From VXYL01 sp965200375 (GTDB lineage: Bacteria; Pseudomonadota; Gammaproteobacteria; Pseudomonadales; Azotimanducaceae): DNA of 64,000 nucleotides. The position numbers and the translations under genes were made by a program. The stretch is taken from NCBI GenBank assembly GCA_965200375.1, contig OZ241353.1:3100001-3164000 (forward strand), in the 5' to 3' direction. Below the pieces are notes generated by a model that saw nothing but the letters and a program-made list of their open reading frames with translations, searched no databases and was not told where the DNA came from. Shown in pieces: positions 34,484 to 43,041 of the stretch. How positions within the stretch are numbered: position 1 is the stretch's first letter; every line of letters starts with the position of its first letter.

Positions 34484-35386
34484 ATGCGACAGCGGACGAT
34501 CAGGCGCCCGGCCCACGCCATCGGCATCGGCGTCCACAGCGCCCGCCCGGTGCGGCTGACGCTGCGGCCTTCGCCGCCGAACACGGGCATCGTCTTCGCC
34601 CGTTCGGACGCGCCTGGCAACATCGTGCGCGCCTGCGCCGAGAACGTCTCCGACACCACGCTTTCCACCAGCCTCGGCGAACACGGGGTGCAGGTCGCCA
34701 CGGTGGAACACCTGATGTCGGCGCTCTGGGGGCTCGGCATCGACAACGTCCGCGTCGAGCTGTCGGGGGAAGAAGTGCCGATCATGGACGGCAGCGCCAA
34801 GCCCTTCGTCGACATCGTGGCCGGCGCCGGCATCCGCGAGCTGGCGCCCGCCAAGCAGTTCATCAAGATCACCCGCCGCATCGCCGTCTCCCTCGGCGAC
34901 GCCCATGCCGTGCTGCGGCCCTACGACGGATTTCGTGCCAGCTACACGTTCGTCGCGGACCACCCGGTCTACAACCGCTATCCGCAGCGGGTGGACATGG
35001 AACTCACGCCGGACGCCTATCTGCGGGAGGTCTGCGGCGCCCGCTCCTTCGGCCTGCTCGGGGAGCTCGATCAGGCCCGGGCGATCCGCAAGTGCCTGGG
35101 TTCGAGCCTGCAGAACGCGGTGGGCATCGACGATGCGGACGTCGTGAACCCGGAGGGCCTGCGCTACCCGGACGAGTTCGTCAAGCACAAGCTGCTCGAC
35201 GCCATCGGCGATCTGTATCTGCTCGGACTGCCGGTGATCGGCGCTTTCGAGGGCTACAAGTCCGGCCACGCGCTGAACAACAAGCTGGCGCGGGCGGTGC
35301 TGCGCTGCACCGACGCCTGGATGCGCATCACGGCCGACGGCGCCGAAGTGCCTCCGGCCAACCAAGCGCGGCTCTCTCTGCGGTAG
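34484..35386 (+). CDS. lpxC: UDP-3-O-acyl-N-acetylglucosamine deacetylase LpxC
   Basis: A 300-residue protein starting MRQRTIRRPAHAIGIGVHS, the standard LpxC opening. The zinc ligands are His in VEHLMSALWGLG (about residue 76), His and Asp in FVKHKLLDAIGDLYLLG (about 235 and 239), with the general-base region HALNNKLARA. LTLRPSPPNTGIVFAR and EVPIMDGSAKPFVD are also invariant. It is the committed step of lipid A synthesis. Unlike in E. coli it is not beside ftsZ; the neighbour is a divergent histidinol-phosphatase-like gene. An in-frame ATG at 34451 would add 11 residues. Confidence 0.96.
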   Translation: MRQRTIRRPAHAIGIGVHSARPVRLTLRPSPPNTGIVFARSDAPGNIVRACAENVSDTTLSTSLGEHGVQVATVEHLMSALWGLGIDNVRVELSGEEVPIMDGSAKPFVDIVAGAGIRELAPAKQFIKITRRIAVSLGDAHAVLRPYDGFRASYTFVADHPVYNRYPQRVDMELTPDAYLREVCGARSFGLLGELDQARAIRKCLGSSLQNAVGIDDADVVNPEGLRYPDEFVKHKLLDAIGDLYLLGLPVIGAFEGYKSGHALNNKLARAVLRCTDAWMRITADGAEVPPANQARLSLR

Positions 35387-35915
35387 TCCGCCCACCCACC
35401 CCACCGGCGGCATCGGCGATAACTACGCGATCTACAGGGCGCCCACCTCCAGCGAGGTGGGTCAGTTCACCCCAACTTGCTCCTAGGCGCTCTGGGCGCG
35501 TTCTGTGGCGTCTTGGTCGCGCAAAGCGCGGTGCGATCAACGACGTAGCTGCCAATGGTGCCGGCGGAAGGCGTTTAGGGCTTGCCGGCAGCGTCTAGGA
35601 CGCTCTCCGTCGCAAGACGCCCGCAAGCCATTGATTGCAGCCGGATTTTCAGAAAGTTCCGGTTTCTTCGCCGCTAGGGGTTGACGCCGGACCGCGGTCT
35701 GCTACGCAACGCTAACCGAAGTTTGCGCCTTCGGCCCTAGGGCCGGGGTGCCTGCCGAATACACGCCGGCGAGAGTCGAGGCGGCTTGATCCCCGCCAAG
35801 GTTCGCGCAAGCAACGGCCCGAATAGGCAGGAAGGACACAATGCGCGTTCTTTGGTTGGCAACGGCCCGGCCACTGGCCGGATTGGAGACTTGGGAACGC
35901 ACGGGAGACAGACGA
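35387..35915. other. 529-bp non-coding region with hairpin, near-palindrome and -35-like hexamer
   Basis: No convincing gene is seen. An 8-bp hairpin (CCCACCTC-CAGC-GAGGTGGG) at 35442-35461 is 55 bases after the lpxC stop and may end that transcript. A near-palindrome (CCGGA ... TCCGG with inner TTTC/GAAA) lies at 35641-35662, and TTGACG at 35681-35686 is a good -35 without a clear -10. The second half has lower GC than its surroundings and leads into a secreted-protein gene. Confidence 0.5.
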
Positions 35916-36656
35916 ATGAAAACCACCATGCTCGCCATCCTGGCGGTGGCTTTGGCAGCGCTCGCACCTTCGGCGGTGGCCGCGGAAGGGCAGGGCGACA
36001 ACGACGCGGACGGCAACAAGCAGCCGACGATGGCCGAGCTCGGCAACAAAGTGGATTCCATCGTCAGGCAGCTCGGCGCTCTCTCAAGCACGACAAGCAC
36101 TCTGCGGACAGAGCTAGGGGCACTCGCAACCACGGTGGGCACACTCTCTAGCACTGTCTCCGCCAACCACACAACCATCGTCGGGAAGTTCACGCCGCAG
36201 ATGGCAGTAGTAATGACAGTGCCAACCGCAACCAACGGTGCCAGCAACGCCACCTACTACCTAGTGGGCGCAAGCACGATCCCCGGCTTTCCCGCCGGCA
36301 CGGTTGCAGCCGATGGACAGTTCACGGACAGGAATCTGCCGGCTGGCACCTATCTGTTCGAGTTGCAGCAACCCTACGGCGACGACGCGATCTGCCAACG
36401 CAGCGTTTCCATAAAGTGGCTTCGCAACGCTAGCGGGCGGCAGAGCAGTGGCCTGCGCCACAACGCAGTCTGTCCCCTGGTGTTCATGGTGCCCGGCCCC
36501 CTCGCCAACAGGCTCAACGATGGCTTTGGCATCTACACGTTCACGGCGCCAACGCGCTTTCGCATGCAGCATAGGTTTCCAACCGGCTTCGCCGCTACCG
36601 ACGACAAACCGCTGGCTTCCTACACTGGCGCGGTGCGGATAACGAAACTCGAGTAG
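35916..36656 (+). CDS. exported coiled-coil protein of unknown function
   Basis: A 246-residue protein started at the ATG preceded by GGGAGA. The signal peptide is MKTTMLAILAVALAALAPSA with cleavage near AVA-AEG. Residues 40-95 form a Ser/Thr-rich heptad region (repeated L-x-S-T-x-S-T-L units such as LSSTTSTLRTELGALATTV), typical of a trimeric coiled-coil stalk. The C-terminal 140 residues include two cysteines (ICQRSVSIKW, NAVCPLVFMVPG) that may pair. Codon use is more AT-rich and Asn/Thr-rich than the neighbours, suggesting transfer. No family recognised. Confidence 0.7.
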   Translation: MKTTMLAILAVALAALAPSAVAAEGQGDNDADGNKQPTMAELGNKVDSIVRQLGALSSTTSTLRTELGALATTVGTLSSTVSANHTTIVGKFTPQMAVVMTVPTATNGASNATYYLVGASTIPGFPAGTVAADGQFTDRNLPAGTYLFELQQPYGDDAICQRSVSIKWLRNASGRQSSGLRHNAVCPLVFMVPGPLANRLNDGFGIYTFTAPTRFRMQHRFPTGFAATDDKPLASYTGAVRITKLE

Positions 36657-37171
36657 GGAACCGCCGGAAGTTCCTTGCACAGGCAAGACGCCTAGAGTCG
36701 AAAACGCTCGCTTCGCCAGTGCCACCCAGGGCGCTCTCAAGGCACACTGGCAGCGCGGTTTCCAACCGACACAAGCCTTGCCCGCAACCATTGGGAACCT
36801 AACGCTCGCCGCGGAGACAATCCAAGTTTTCAACGCCGCGGCGGTCGCCCAGCGCCAGGCGGACAGGAACGCCGCGGAGCGCGACAGACGACGCGCAACG
36901 GCAGGATGGCCCCAGAGGCCCCAACGCTCTCTGTCGAGTGTTTGGCGCTTGGCGCAGGCCTGTATAACTAACGCCAGTGGCAGCGACAAACGCCTTGCGT
37001 GGCGTCTATGGCGTTGTGGGCGCGTTGCACGTTGACGACGGGCTAGAGCGCAGCGCTTGGCGTCAACGGTTGCGCCAGGCGCAGCGGCGCGGGCTCCGCG
37101 GGCGGCAGCCCGCGACAGGGAAGCCAACCGAGCGGCAAGCTATACTGGCGGCGCCCGTGGTTGGAGCCGCC
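36657..37171. other. 515-bp gap before pssA
   Basis: No convincing gene on either strand. A TATAAC hexamer at 36963-36968 with TTTGGC 16 bases upstream (36941-36946), and TATACT at 37141-37146, are the only promoter-like sites, either of which could serve pssA. The left part continues the lower-GC character of the preceding secreted-protein gene. Confidence 0.4.
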
Positions 37172-37936
37172 ATGCGCCAGCAGGCCGAGGTCCACGACAT
37201 CGATGCGGCCGGCGACCGTCAGCGGCGGCGCGGCGTCTACCTGCTGCCCAATCTCATCACCACCGCGGCGCTGTTCGCTGGCTTCTTCGCCATCGTCGCC
37301 GCTGCCAACGGGCACTTCGTGAACGCGGCGCTGGCCATCTACGGGGCCTTCGTTCTGGACACCCTGGACGGCCGGGTGGCGCGCTGGACGCGCTCCGAGA
37401 GCGAGTTCGGCGCCGAATACGACAGCCTCTCGGACATGGTGGCCTTCGGCGTCGCGCCGGCGATGGTCGCGTTCTTCTGGGCGCTCGCCAGCCTCGGGCA
37501 GTTCGGCTGGGTGTTCGCCTTCGTCTACATGGCCTGCGCTGCGCTGCGCTTGGCGCGCTTCAACACCAAGGGGGACAACGCCAGCTTCACCGGCCTCGCC
37601 AGCCCCTCGGCGGCGGCCATCATCGCCAGCAGCGTGTGGATCTGGAGCGAGTACGCCACCGAAGCGACCGGCCTGGAGGCGCTGGCGATGGCCGCGATCA
37701 CCGGCGTGGTGGGGCTGCTCATGGTGTCCGGCTTCACCTACTTTTCGCCCAAGGAGATGGGCCTCAAGGGCCGGGTGCCGTTCCTCGCCCTCGTGGCCGT
37801 GGTGCTGGTGTTCGCCATCGTGCTGGTGGACCCGCCCCGGGTGCTTCTGGGATGCTTCACGGTGTACGCGCTGTCCGGGCCGGCGATGCATTTCTGGCGC
37901 CGCTACCGCGGGCGGGCCAGCCAGCAGGCCGCTTGA
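37172..37936 (+). CDS. pssA: CDP-diacylglycerol--serine O-phosphatidyltransferase
   Basis: A 254-residue membrane protein started at ATG with GGAG nine bases upstream. The CDP-alcohol transferase motif D-G-x2-A-R-x8-G-x3-D-x3-D is exact: DG at about 66-67, AR 70-71, G 80, D 84 and D 88. LPNLITTAALFAGFFAI precedes it, and RLARFNTKGD follows, which is the PssA type II (Bacillus/Helicobacter-like) signature rather than PgsA. It makes phosphatidylserine, precursor of phosphatidylethanolamine. It is 22 bases upstream of msrP. Confidence 0.93.
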   Translation: MRQQAEVHDIDAAGDRQRRRGVYLLPNLITTAALFAGFFAIVAAANGHFVNAALAIYGAFVLDTLDGRVARWTRSESEFGAEYDSLSDMVAFGVAPAMVAFFWALASLGQFGWVFAFVYMACAALRLARFNTKGDNASFTGLASPSAAAIIASSVWIWSEYATEATGLEALAMAAITGVVGLLMVSGFTYFSPKEMGLKGRVPFLALVAVVLVFAIVLVDPPRVLLGCFTVYALSGPAMHFWRRYRGRASQQAA

Positions 37937-37958
37937 AGCTGCGCGGCAGGAGGTTGCG

Positions 37959-38909
37959 ATGCTGATCAAGGCCCCGGCGGACGTTCGTCCGTCCGAGATC
38001 ACTTCGGAGGCGGCGTACCGCAGCCGCCGCCGGTTCCTGGGCGCAGCCTTCGGGGCTGCGGCGGCGACGGCACTGCCGGGGCGAGCGCTGCCGGCCAGCT
38101 GGCTGGCGGAGCGCAGCGTGCTGCCGGGAGCGCCCATCGGCGAGACGGTGACCTCCGAGGCCGACGCCACGCGCTACAACAACTTCTACGAGTTCGGCAC
38201 GGACAAGGAAGATCCGGCCCGGTACGCCCACGAGCTCACCGTCGATCCCTGGTCGGTGCAGGTGTCCGGGGAGGTCGCGAAGCCCGGGCGGGTCGCCATC
38301 GAGGACCTGCTGGCTGGCATCGATCTGGAGGAACGCATCTACCGGCTGCGCTGCGTCGAGGCATGGTCCATGGTCATCCCCTGGATCGGCTTCCCGGTGA
38401 AGAAGCTGCTGGATCGGTTCGAGCCCACCGGCAACGCCAAATTCGTGGCCTTCAAGACTCTCCATCGTCCGGCCGAGATGCGCGGCCAGCGCGCCCTTCT
38501 GTCGTCCATCGACTGGCCCTACCTCGAGGGGCTGCGGCTGGACGAGGCCAACCATCCGCTGGCCATCTTCGTGGTAGGCATGTACGGCAAGCTGCTGCCG
38601 AACCAGAACGGCGCGCCGCTGCGCCTGGTGGTGCCTTGGAAGTACGGCTTCAAGAGCATCAAGTCCATTGTCGAGGTCCGCCTGACGGAACACATGCCGC
38701 CCACCACCTGGAACATCGCCAACGCCCGGGAGTACGGCTTCTACGCGAACGTCAATCCGAACGTGGACCACCCGCGTTGGAGCCAGGCGACGGAACGGCG
38801 CTTCCCCACGTCGCTGTTTCGCCCCAACCGCATCGACACCCGGATGTTCAACGGCTACGAGGAGGTGGCGGGCCTGTACGCCGACATGGACTTGCGCGTC
38901 CACTACTGA
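37959..38909 (+). CDS. msrP: methionine sulfoxide reductase catalytic subunit MsrP (YedY)
   Basis: A 316-residue molybdopterin protein with AGGAGG upstream of the ATG. Tat signal SRRRFLGAAFGAAAATALPG at residues 22-41. The sulfite-oxidase fold shows RYNNFYEFGTDKEDP, the molybdenum ligand Cys near residue 132 in LRCVEAWSMVIPW, KTLHRPAEMRGQ and GAPLRLVVPWKYGFKSIKSI. It reduces oxidised methionines in periplasmic proteins with electrons from MsrQ, encoded next. Confidence 0.95.
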   Translation: MLIKAPADVRPSEITSEAAYRSRRRFLGAAFGAAAATALPGRALPASWLAERSVLPGAPIGETVTSEADATRYNNFYEFGTDKEDPARYAHELTVDPWSVQVSGEVAKPGRVAIEDLLAGIDLEERIYRLRCVEAWSMVIPWIGFPVKKLLDRFEPTGNAKFVAFKTLHRPAEMRGQRALLSSIDWPYLEGLRLDEANHPLAIFVVGMYGKLLPNQNGAPLRLVVPWKYGFKSIKSIVEVRLTEHMPPTTWNIANAREYGFYANVNPNVDHPRWSQATERRFPTSLFRPNRIDTRMFNGYEEVAGLYADMDLRVHY

Positions 38910-38924
38910 GCCGCGCCGGGGCCG

Positions 38925-39584
38925 ATGCCGGGGGAGCCCCGCAGGCCGCGAACCGGTGCCGCGGCAACTCGCGAGCGCCTGCTGCGCCGCTGCAAGCCGC
39001 TGTGGTTCCTCGCCCTGGCGCTGCCGCTGGCGGCGGTGGGCCTGGATGTGTGGCGGGAGCTCCAGGCCCCAGGCAGCGGCTTCGGGCCCGATCCGGCCGA
39101 GGAGCTCACGCATCGGCTGGGCGCCTGGGCGCTGCGCGCGCTGCTGCTTACGCTGGCGGTCTCGTCGCTGGCGCGGCTGCTCCGGCGGCCGTGGCTGGTA
39201 CGCTTTCGGCGCATGGCCGGGCTGTGGGCGTTCGCCTACGTGGTGCTGCACTTCCTCGGCTATCTGACGCTGCTGGCCGGCTTCGATCCGGCGGCGGTGG
39301 TCGCGGACCTTGCGCTGAGGCCCTACATCGCCGCGGGATTCCTGGCGCTGGCGCTGCTGCTGCCCCTGGCCGTCACCTCCACGCGGGGCTGGCAGCGTCG
39401 CCTGGGCCGGCGCTGGCGGCAGCTGCACCGGCTGGTGTATCCGGCCGCGGTGGCGGCGTGGATCCATCTCCTGTGGCTGTCGAAGGGCAGCTTCGCGGAA
39501 CCGGCGTGGTACGGCTTGGCGTTGGCGCTGCTCTTGGGCGAACGGGTTTGGGCCTGGCGTCGGGGCCGGCGCCGCGTGGAGTAG
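38925..39584 (+). CDS. msrQ: heme-binding membrane subunit MsrQ (YedZ)
   Basis: A 219-residue protein with six membrane helices in the ferric-reductase-like (FRD) fold. KPLWFLALALPLAAVGLDVW, GAWALRALLLTLAVS and RRMAGLWAFAYVVLHFLGYLTL carry the heme-ligand histidines, with W-R-Q-L-H-R-L-V-Y and WIHLLWLSKG near the end. It delivers electrons from the quinone pool or flavin to MsrP. It starts 15 bases after the msrP stop. Confidence 0.93.
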   Translation: MPGEPRRPRTGAAATRERLLRRCKPLWFLALALPLAAVGLDVWRELQAPGSGFGPDPAEELTHRLGAWALRALLLTLAVSSLARLLRRPWLVRFRRMAGLWAFAYVVLHFLGYLTLLAGFDPAAVVADLALRPYIAAGFLALALLLPLAVTSTRGWQRRLGRRWRQLHRLVYPAAVAAWIHLLWLSKGSFAEPAWYGLALALLLGERVWAWRRGRRRVE

Positions 39585-39621
39585 GATAGAGCGCCCACTG
39601 GCGGTAGCTGAAGGCACCACG

Positions 39622-39927
39622 TTGCTTCCCAAGCGACACACCGGGTCCGCCTACTGGCGGGCGAACCTCAAGCTGGTGGCGCTGTGCCTCGGCATCTGGT
39701 TCGCCGTCTCCTTCGGCTGCGGCGTGCTGCTGGTGGACGTGCTCAACCGAGTGACCGTAGGCGGCTTCGGGCTCGGCTTCTGGTTCGCCCAGCAGGGCAG
39801 CATGGTGGTTTTCCTGGGCCTCGTCGCCTTCTACGCCTGGCGCATCGGCAGGATCGACCGCAGCTACGGCGTCTCGGAGGCCGAGGAGCGCCGGGAGACC
39901 GCCGCCGGGAGCGACCACGGGCCATGA
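39622..39927 (+). CDS. DUF4212 small subunit of SSS symporter
   Basis: A 101-residue membrane protein started at TTG (LPKRHTGSAYWRANLKLV). The opening W-R-A-N-L and two helices (LVALCLGIWFAVSFGCGVLLVDVLN; GFWFAQQGSMVVFLGLVAFYAW) with the tail R-x-DR-x-Y are the signature of DUF4212/sodium:solute symporter small subunits. It pairs with the large SSS subunit, whose ATG overlaps this stop (ATGA). No ATG start is available in frame. Confidence 0.88.
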   Translation: MLPKRHTGSAYWRANLKLVALCLGIWFAVSFGCGVLLVDVLNRVTVGGFGLGFWFAQQGSMVVFLGLVAFYAWRIGRIDRSYGVSEAEERRETAAGSDHGP

Positions 39928-41672
39928 GCCTGGAGCTCCTCACCTACCTCGTCGTCGGCCTCTCCTTCGCGCTCTACATCGGCATCGCCTTCGCCGCCAA
40001 GGCGGCCAGCACCGGGGATTTCTACGTGGCCGGCAAGCACGTCCACCCGGTGGCCAACGGCATGGCCACGGCGGCGGACTGGATGTCCGCGGCGTCCTTC
40101 ATTTCGATGGCCGGGCTGATCGCGTTTCTCGGCTACGACGGCAGCGTCTACCTGATGGGCTGGACCGGCGGCTACGTGCTGCTGGCGCTGCTGCTGGCGC
40201 CGTACCTGCGCCGGTTCGGCAAGTTCACCGTGCCCGAGTTCATCGGCGAGCGCTACTACTCGGACGCGGCCCGGGTGGTGGCGGTGATCTGCCTCGTCGT
40301 CATCTCCTTCACCTACGTGGCCGGGCAGATGCGCGGCGTCGGCATCGTGTTCGCCCGCTTCCTGAACCTCGACATCGGCTGGGGCCTCCTGGTGGGCATG
40401 GGCGTGGTGTTCTTCTACGCCGTGCTCGGCGGCATGAAGGGCATCACCTACACCCAGGTGGCCCAGTACTGCGTGCTGATCTTCGCCTACACCGTGCCGG
40501 CGGCGTTCATCGCCCTGCAGGCGACCGGCGTGGCGGTGCCGCAGCTGGCGTTCGGCAGCGAGCTGCGGGAGGGCGGCTACCTGCTGGCCAAGCTGGACCG
40601 GATCGTCACGGAGCTGGGCTTCGCCGCCTACACGGACGGCACCAAGAGCACGACGGACGTGTTCTTCATCACCTTGGCGCTGATGGTGGGCACCGCCGGC
40701 CTGCCGCACGTCATCGTGCGCTTCTTCACCGTGCCCAGGGTGCGCGACGCCCGCGCCTCGGCCGGCTGGGCGCTGCTGTTCATCGCCATCCTCTACACCA
40801 CGGCGCCGGCGGTGGGAGCGCTGGCGCGCCTCAACCTCACCACCACCATCCAGCCCGGACCGGTGGGCGCCGTGGACGGCAACCTCGCCTACGCGGAGCG
40901 GCCGAGCTGGTTCCGCACCTGGGAGGAAACGGGCCTCCTGCGGTTCGAGGACAAGAACGGCGACGGGCGCATCCAGTACTACAACGACGCCAATGCGGAG
41001 TTCGCCGCCAAGGCCGAGAGCTACGGTTGGCAAGGCAACGAGCTGGAAGTAGACCGGGACATCATCGTGCTGGCGAACCCGGAGATCGCCGGCCTGCCGG
41101 ACTGGGTGATAGCGCTGATCGCGGCCGGCGGCATTGCCGCGGCCCTCTCCACCGCCGCCGGCCTCTTGCTGGTGATTTCCGCGGCGGTCTCCCACGACCT
41201 GCTCAAGAGCGTCTGGTGGCCGACCATCTCCGAGCGCTGGGAGCTCCTGGCCGGGCGCATCTGCGCCGCGGTGGCCATTCTGGTGGCGGGCCTGCTCGGC
41301 TACCGGCCGCCGGGCTTCGTCGCCGAGGTGGTGGCGTTGGCCTTCGGCCTGGCCGCGGCGTCGCTGTTTCCGGCGATCCTGCTCGGCATCTTTTCGGTGC
41401 GGGTGAGCAAGCAGGGGGCGATAGCCGGCATGGTCGCGGGGCTCCTGTTCACGATGGCCTACATCGAGGCGTTCAAGGGCATCGTCAGCGAACCGCTGTT
41501 CGCCAACGTGCCGGAGAACTGGCTGTTCGGCATCTCGCCGGAGGGCATCGGCGGCATCGGCATGCTGCTCAACTTCGCGGTGGCCGGCATCGTCAGCGCC
41601 TTCACGCCGCCGCCGCCGGCGCCGGTGCAGGCGCTGGTACACGACATCAGGCAGCCGCGGGCGGGCCCTTGA
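39924..41672 (+). CDS. sodium:solute symporter, VC_2705 (ActP-like) subfamily
   Basis: A 582-residue carrier with about 13 helices. FYVAGKHVHPVANGMATAADWMSAASFI, GWTGGYVLLALLLAPYLR and RRFGKFTVPEFIGERYY are SSS family sodium-site and signature regions. A periplasmic insertion contains an EF-hand-like loop (DKNGDGRIQYYND), as in other VC_2705 members. Substrate is probably a short carboxylate such as acetate, by family. It is coupled to the DUF4212 gene, and its stop overlaps the pterin dehydratase start. Confidence 0.9.
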   Translation: MSLELLTYLVVGLSFALYIGIAFAAKAASTGDFYVAGKHVHPVANGMATAADWMSAASFISMAGLIAFLGYDGSVYLMGWTGGYVLLALLLAPYLRRFGKFTVPEFIGERYYSDAARVVAVICLVVISFTYVAGQMRGVGIVFARFLNLDIGWGLLVGMGVVFFYAVLGGMKGITYTQVAQYCVLIFAYTVPAAFIALQATGVAVPQLAFGSELREGGYLLAKLDRIVTELGFAAYTDGTKSTTDVFFITLALMVGTAGLPHVIVRFFTVPRVRDARASAGWALLFIAILYTTAPAVGALARLNLTTTIQPGPVGAVDGNLAYAERPSWFRTWEETGLLRFEDKNGDGRIQYYNDANAEFAAKAESYGWQGNELEVDRDIIVLANPEIAGLPDWVIALIAAGGIAAALSTAAGLLLVISAAVSHDLLKSVWWPTISERWELLAGRICAAVAILVAGLLGYRPPGFVAEVVALAFGLAAASLFPAILLGIFSVRVSKQGAIAGMVAGLLFTMAYIEAFKGIVSEPLFANVPENWLFGISPEGIGGIGMLLNFAVAGIVSAFTPPPPAPVQALVHDIRQPRAGP

Positions 41673-42040
41673 ACCGCGCCGCGCTGGCGAAGGAAGCCTG
41701 CGTCCCCTGCCGAGCCGACAGCCCGGGAGCGGGGGCTGCGGAGGCATCGGCGCTGCTGGCCGCGTTGCCGGACTGGCGCATCGTCGTCGCTGACGGAATC
41801 GAGCGGCTGACGCGCGCGTTCGCCGTGCCGGACTTCGCCGCGGCGCTGGCGCTGGCGGGCCGCGTCGGCGCCTTGGCGGAGGCGGCGGACCACCATCCGC
41901 TGATCGTCGTCGAGTGGGGCCGCGCCACCGTGCAGTGGTGGACCCACGCCATCGGCGGCCTGCACCGCAACGACTTCATCCTGGCCGCCCGCTGCGACGC
42001 CCTGGTGCCGGGGGACGAGGACGGCGAAGCAGCCGACTGA
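41669..42040 (+). CDS. phhB: 4a-hydroxytetrahydrobiopterin dehydratase (PCD/DCoH)
   Basis: A 123-residue protein started at TTG 41669, overlapping the symporter stop. KEACVPCRAD is the usual N-terminal C-x-x-C stretch. LPDWRIV, the active-site EAADHHPLIVVEWGRATVQWWTHAIGGLHRNDFILA with the two-His-Pro motif and later Trp/Thr-His, define the pterin-4a-carbinolamine dehydratase fold. It recycles pterin cofactor for aromatic hydroxylases; none is adjacent. In-frame GTG and ATG starts are absent nearby. Confidence 0.92.
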   Translation: MNRAALAKEACVPCRADSPGAGAAEASALLAALPDWRIVVADGIERLTRAFAVPDFAAALALAGRVGALAEAADHHPLIVVEWGRATVQWWTHAIGGLHRNDFILAARCDALVPGDEDGEAAD

Positions 42041-42113
42041 CCGTACGCTGCACCGAGTTGCCAAGCCGCGACCTGCTGGCCATCATTCGCCTGCCTGGGG
42101 CGGGGATGTTGCG

Positions 42114-43034
42114 ATGCCATCGGTGGCTCGGGAGCGATTCGAGGCCGCGCTGGCGGTGTTGATCGAGGACGTCCGCAAGGACGACCACATCCTTGCCGCC
42201 ATCCTGTGCGGCAGCCTCTCCCACGACGAGGTGTGGGACAAGTCGGACATCGATCTCGTGCTGGTGTGTACCGACGACAAGAAGACCAGCACCCACGGCG
42301 TGGCGCTGGCGGTGGACGACGTGAACATCCACGCCACGGTGCAGCCCCGGGGAGATTTCCGGCGGCGGCTCGAGGCGTCTCGGCGCAACAGCTTCGGCCA
42401 CTCGCTGTTCGCCAAGGCGCGGCTGGTGTTCAGCCGGGATCCCTCCATCGACGCGCTGTTCGAGCAGCTCGGCGAGATAGGCGCCCGGGACAGCCACCTG
42501 CAGGCCATGCAGGCCGCGGGGCACGTTCTCGCAACGCTGTACAAGGCGCGCAAGTGGCACGCCATCAAGGACGATCCCGCCTACACGGCGCTGTGGATTC
42601 TGATCGCCGCCCGGTCGCTGGCGGAAGTGGAAGTCGGGCGCCGGGGCGAGCTGGTGGACCGCGAGGCGCTGGTCGCCGCGCTGCGGCTGAATCCAGAGCT
42701 GTTTCGCGTCGTCTACTCGGACCTGCTGACCAAGCCGGTCACGCCGGAGGCGCTGACGCTCGCCCTCGACGCCATCGACGGCTACCTCGAGTTCCAGGCG
42801 GAGGAACTGTTCGCGCCCATTATCGAGTACTTGGCGGACGTCGGCGGCGAGCCCCGCTCCTGCACGGAGATAGGCCACTACTTCCGCCGCAACTACGACA
42901 TGGAGCACACCGTCATCGCCTGCGAGTGGCTGGCGGACGTGGGCGTCATCGAACGGGCGACCACGCCGGTGAAGCTGACCACGCGCAGCCAGACGGAAGT
43001 GGAGGAGCTGGCGTTCTTCGCCATGCGGTGGTAG
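42114..43034 (+). CDS. nucleotidyltransferase-domain protein (Pol beta superfamily)
   Basis: A 306-residue protein. The nucleotidyltransferase core reads ILCGSLSHDEVWDKSDIDLVLVCTDD (G-S-x10-D-x-D), followed by VNIHATVQPRGDF, the third acidic region. The C-terminal two-thirds are helical and end with a winged-helix-like stretch (CTEIGHYFRRNYDMEHTVIACEWLADVGVIER). This architecture occurs in aminoglycoside/lincosamide nucleotidyltransferases and in uncharacterised regulators. It is 7 bases upstream of uvrA and may be cotranscribed. Substrate unknown. Confidence 0.75.
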   Translation: MPSVARERFEAALAVLIEDVRKDDHILAAILCGSLSHDEVWDKSDIDLVLVCTDDKKTSTHGVALAVDDVNIHATVQPRGDFRRRLEASRRNSFGHSLFAKARLVFSRDPSIDALFEQLGEIGARDSHLQAMQAAGHVLATLYKARKWHAIKDDPAYTALWILIAARSLAEVEVGRRGELVDREALVAALRLNPELFRVVYSDLLTKPVTPEALTLALDAIDGYLEFQAEELFAPIIEYLADVGGEPRSCTEIGHYFRRNYDMEHTVIACEWLADVGVIERATTPVKLTTRSQTEVEELAFFAMRW

Positions 43035-43041
43035 CGGTCGG

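Noticed and set aside
35442..35461. Hairpin near lpxC considered as a TnpB guide-RNA end
   Set aside because: No tnpB, tnpA or element boundary is present nearby; a simple hairpin after lpxC explains it.
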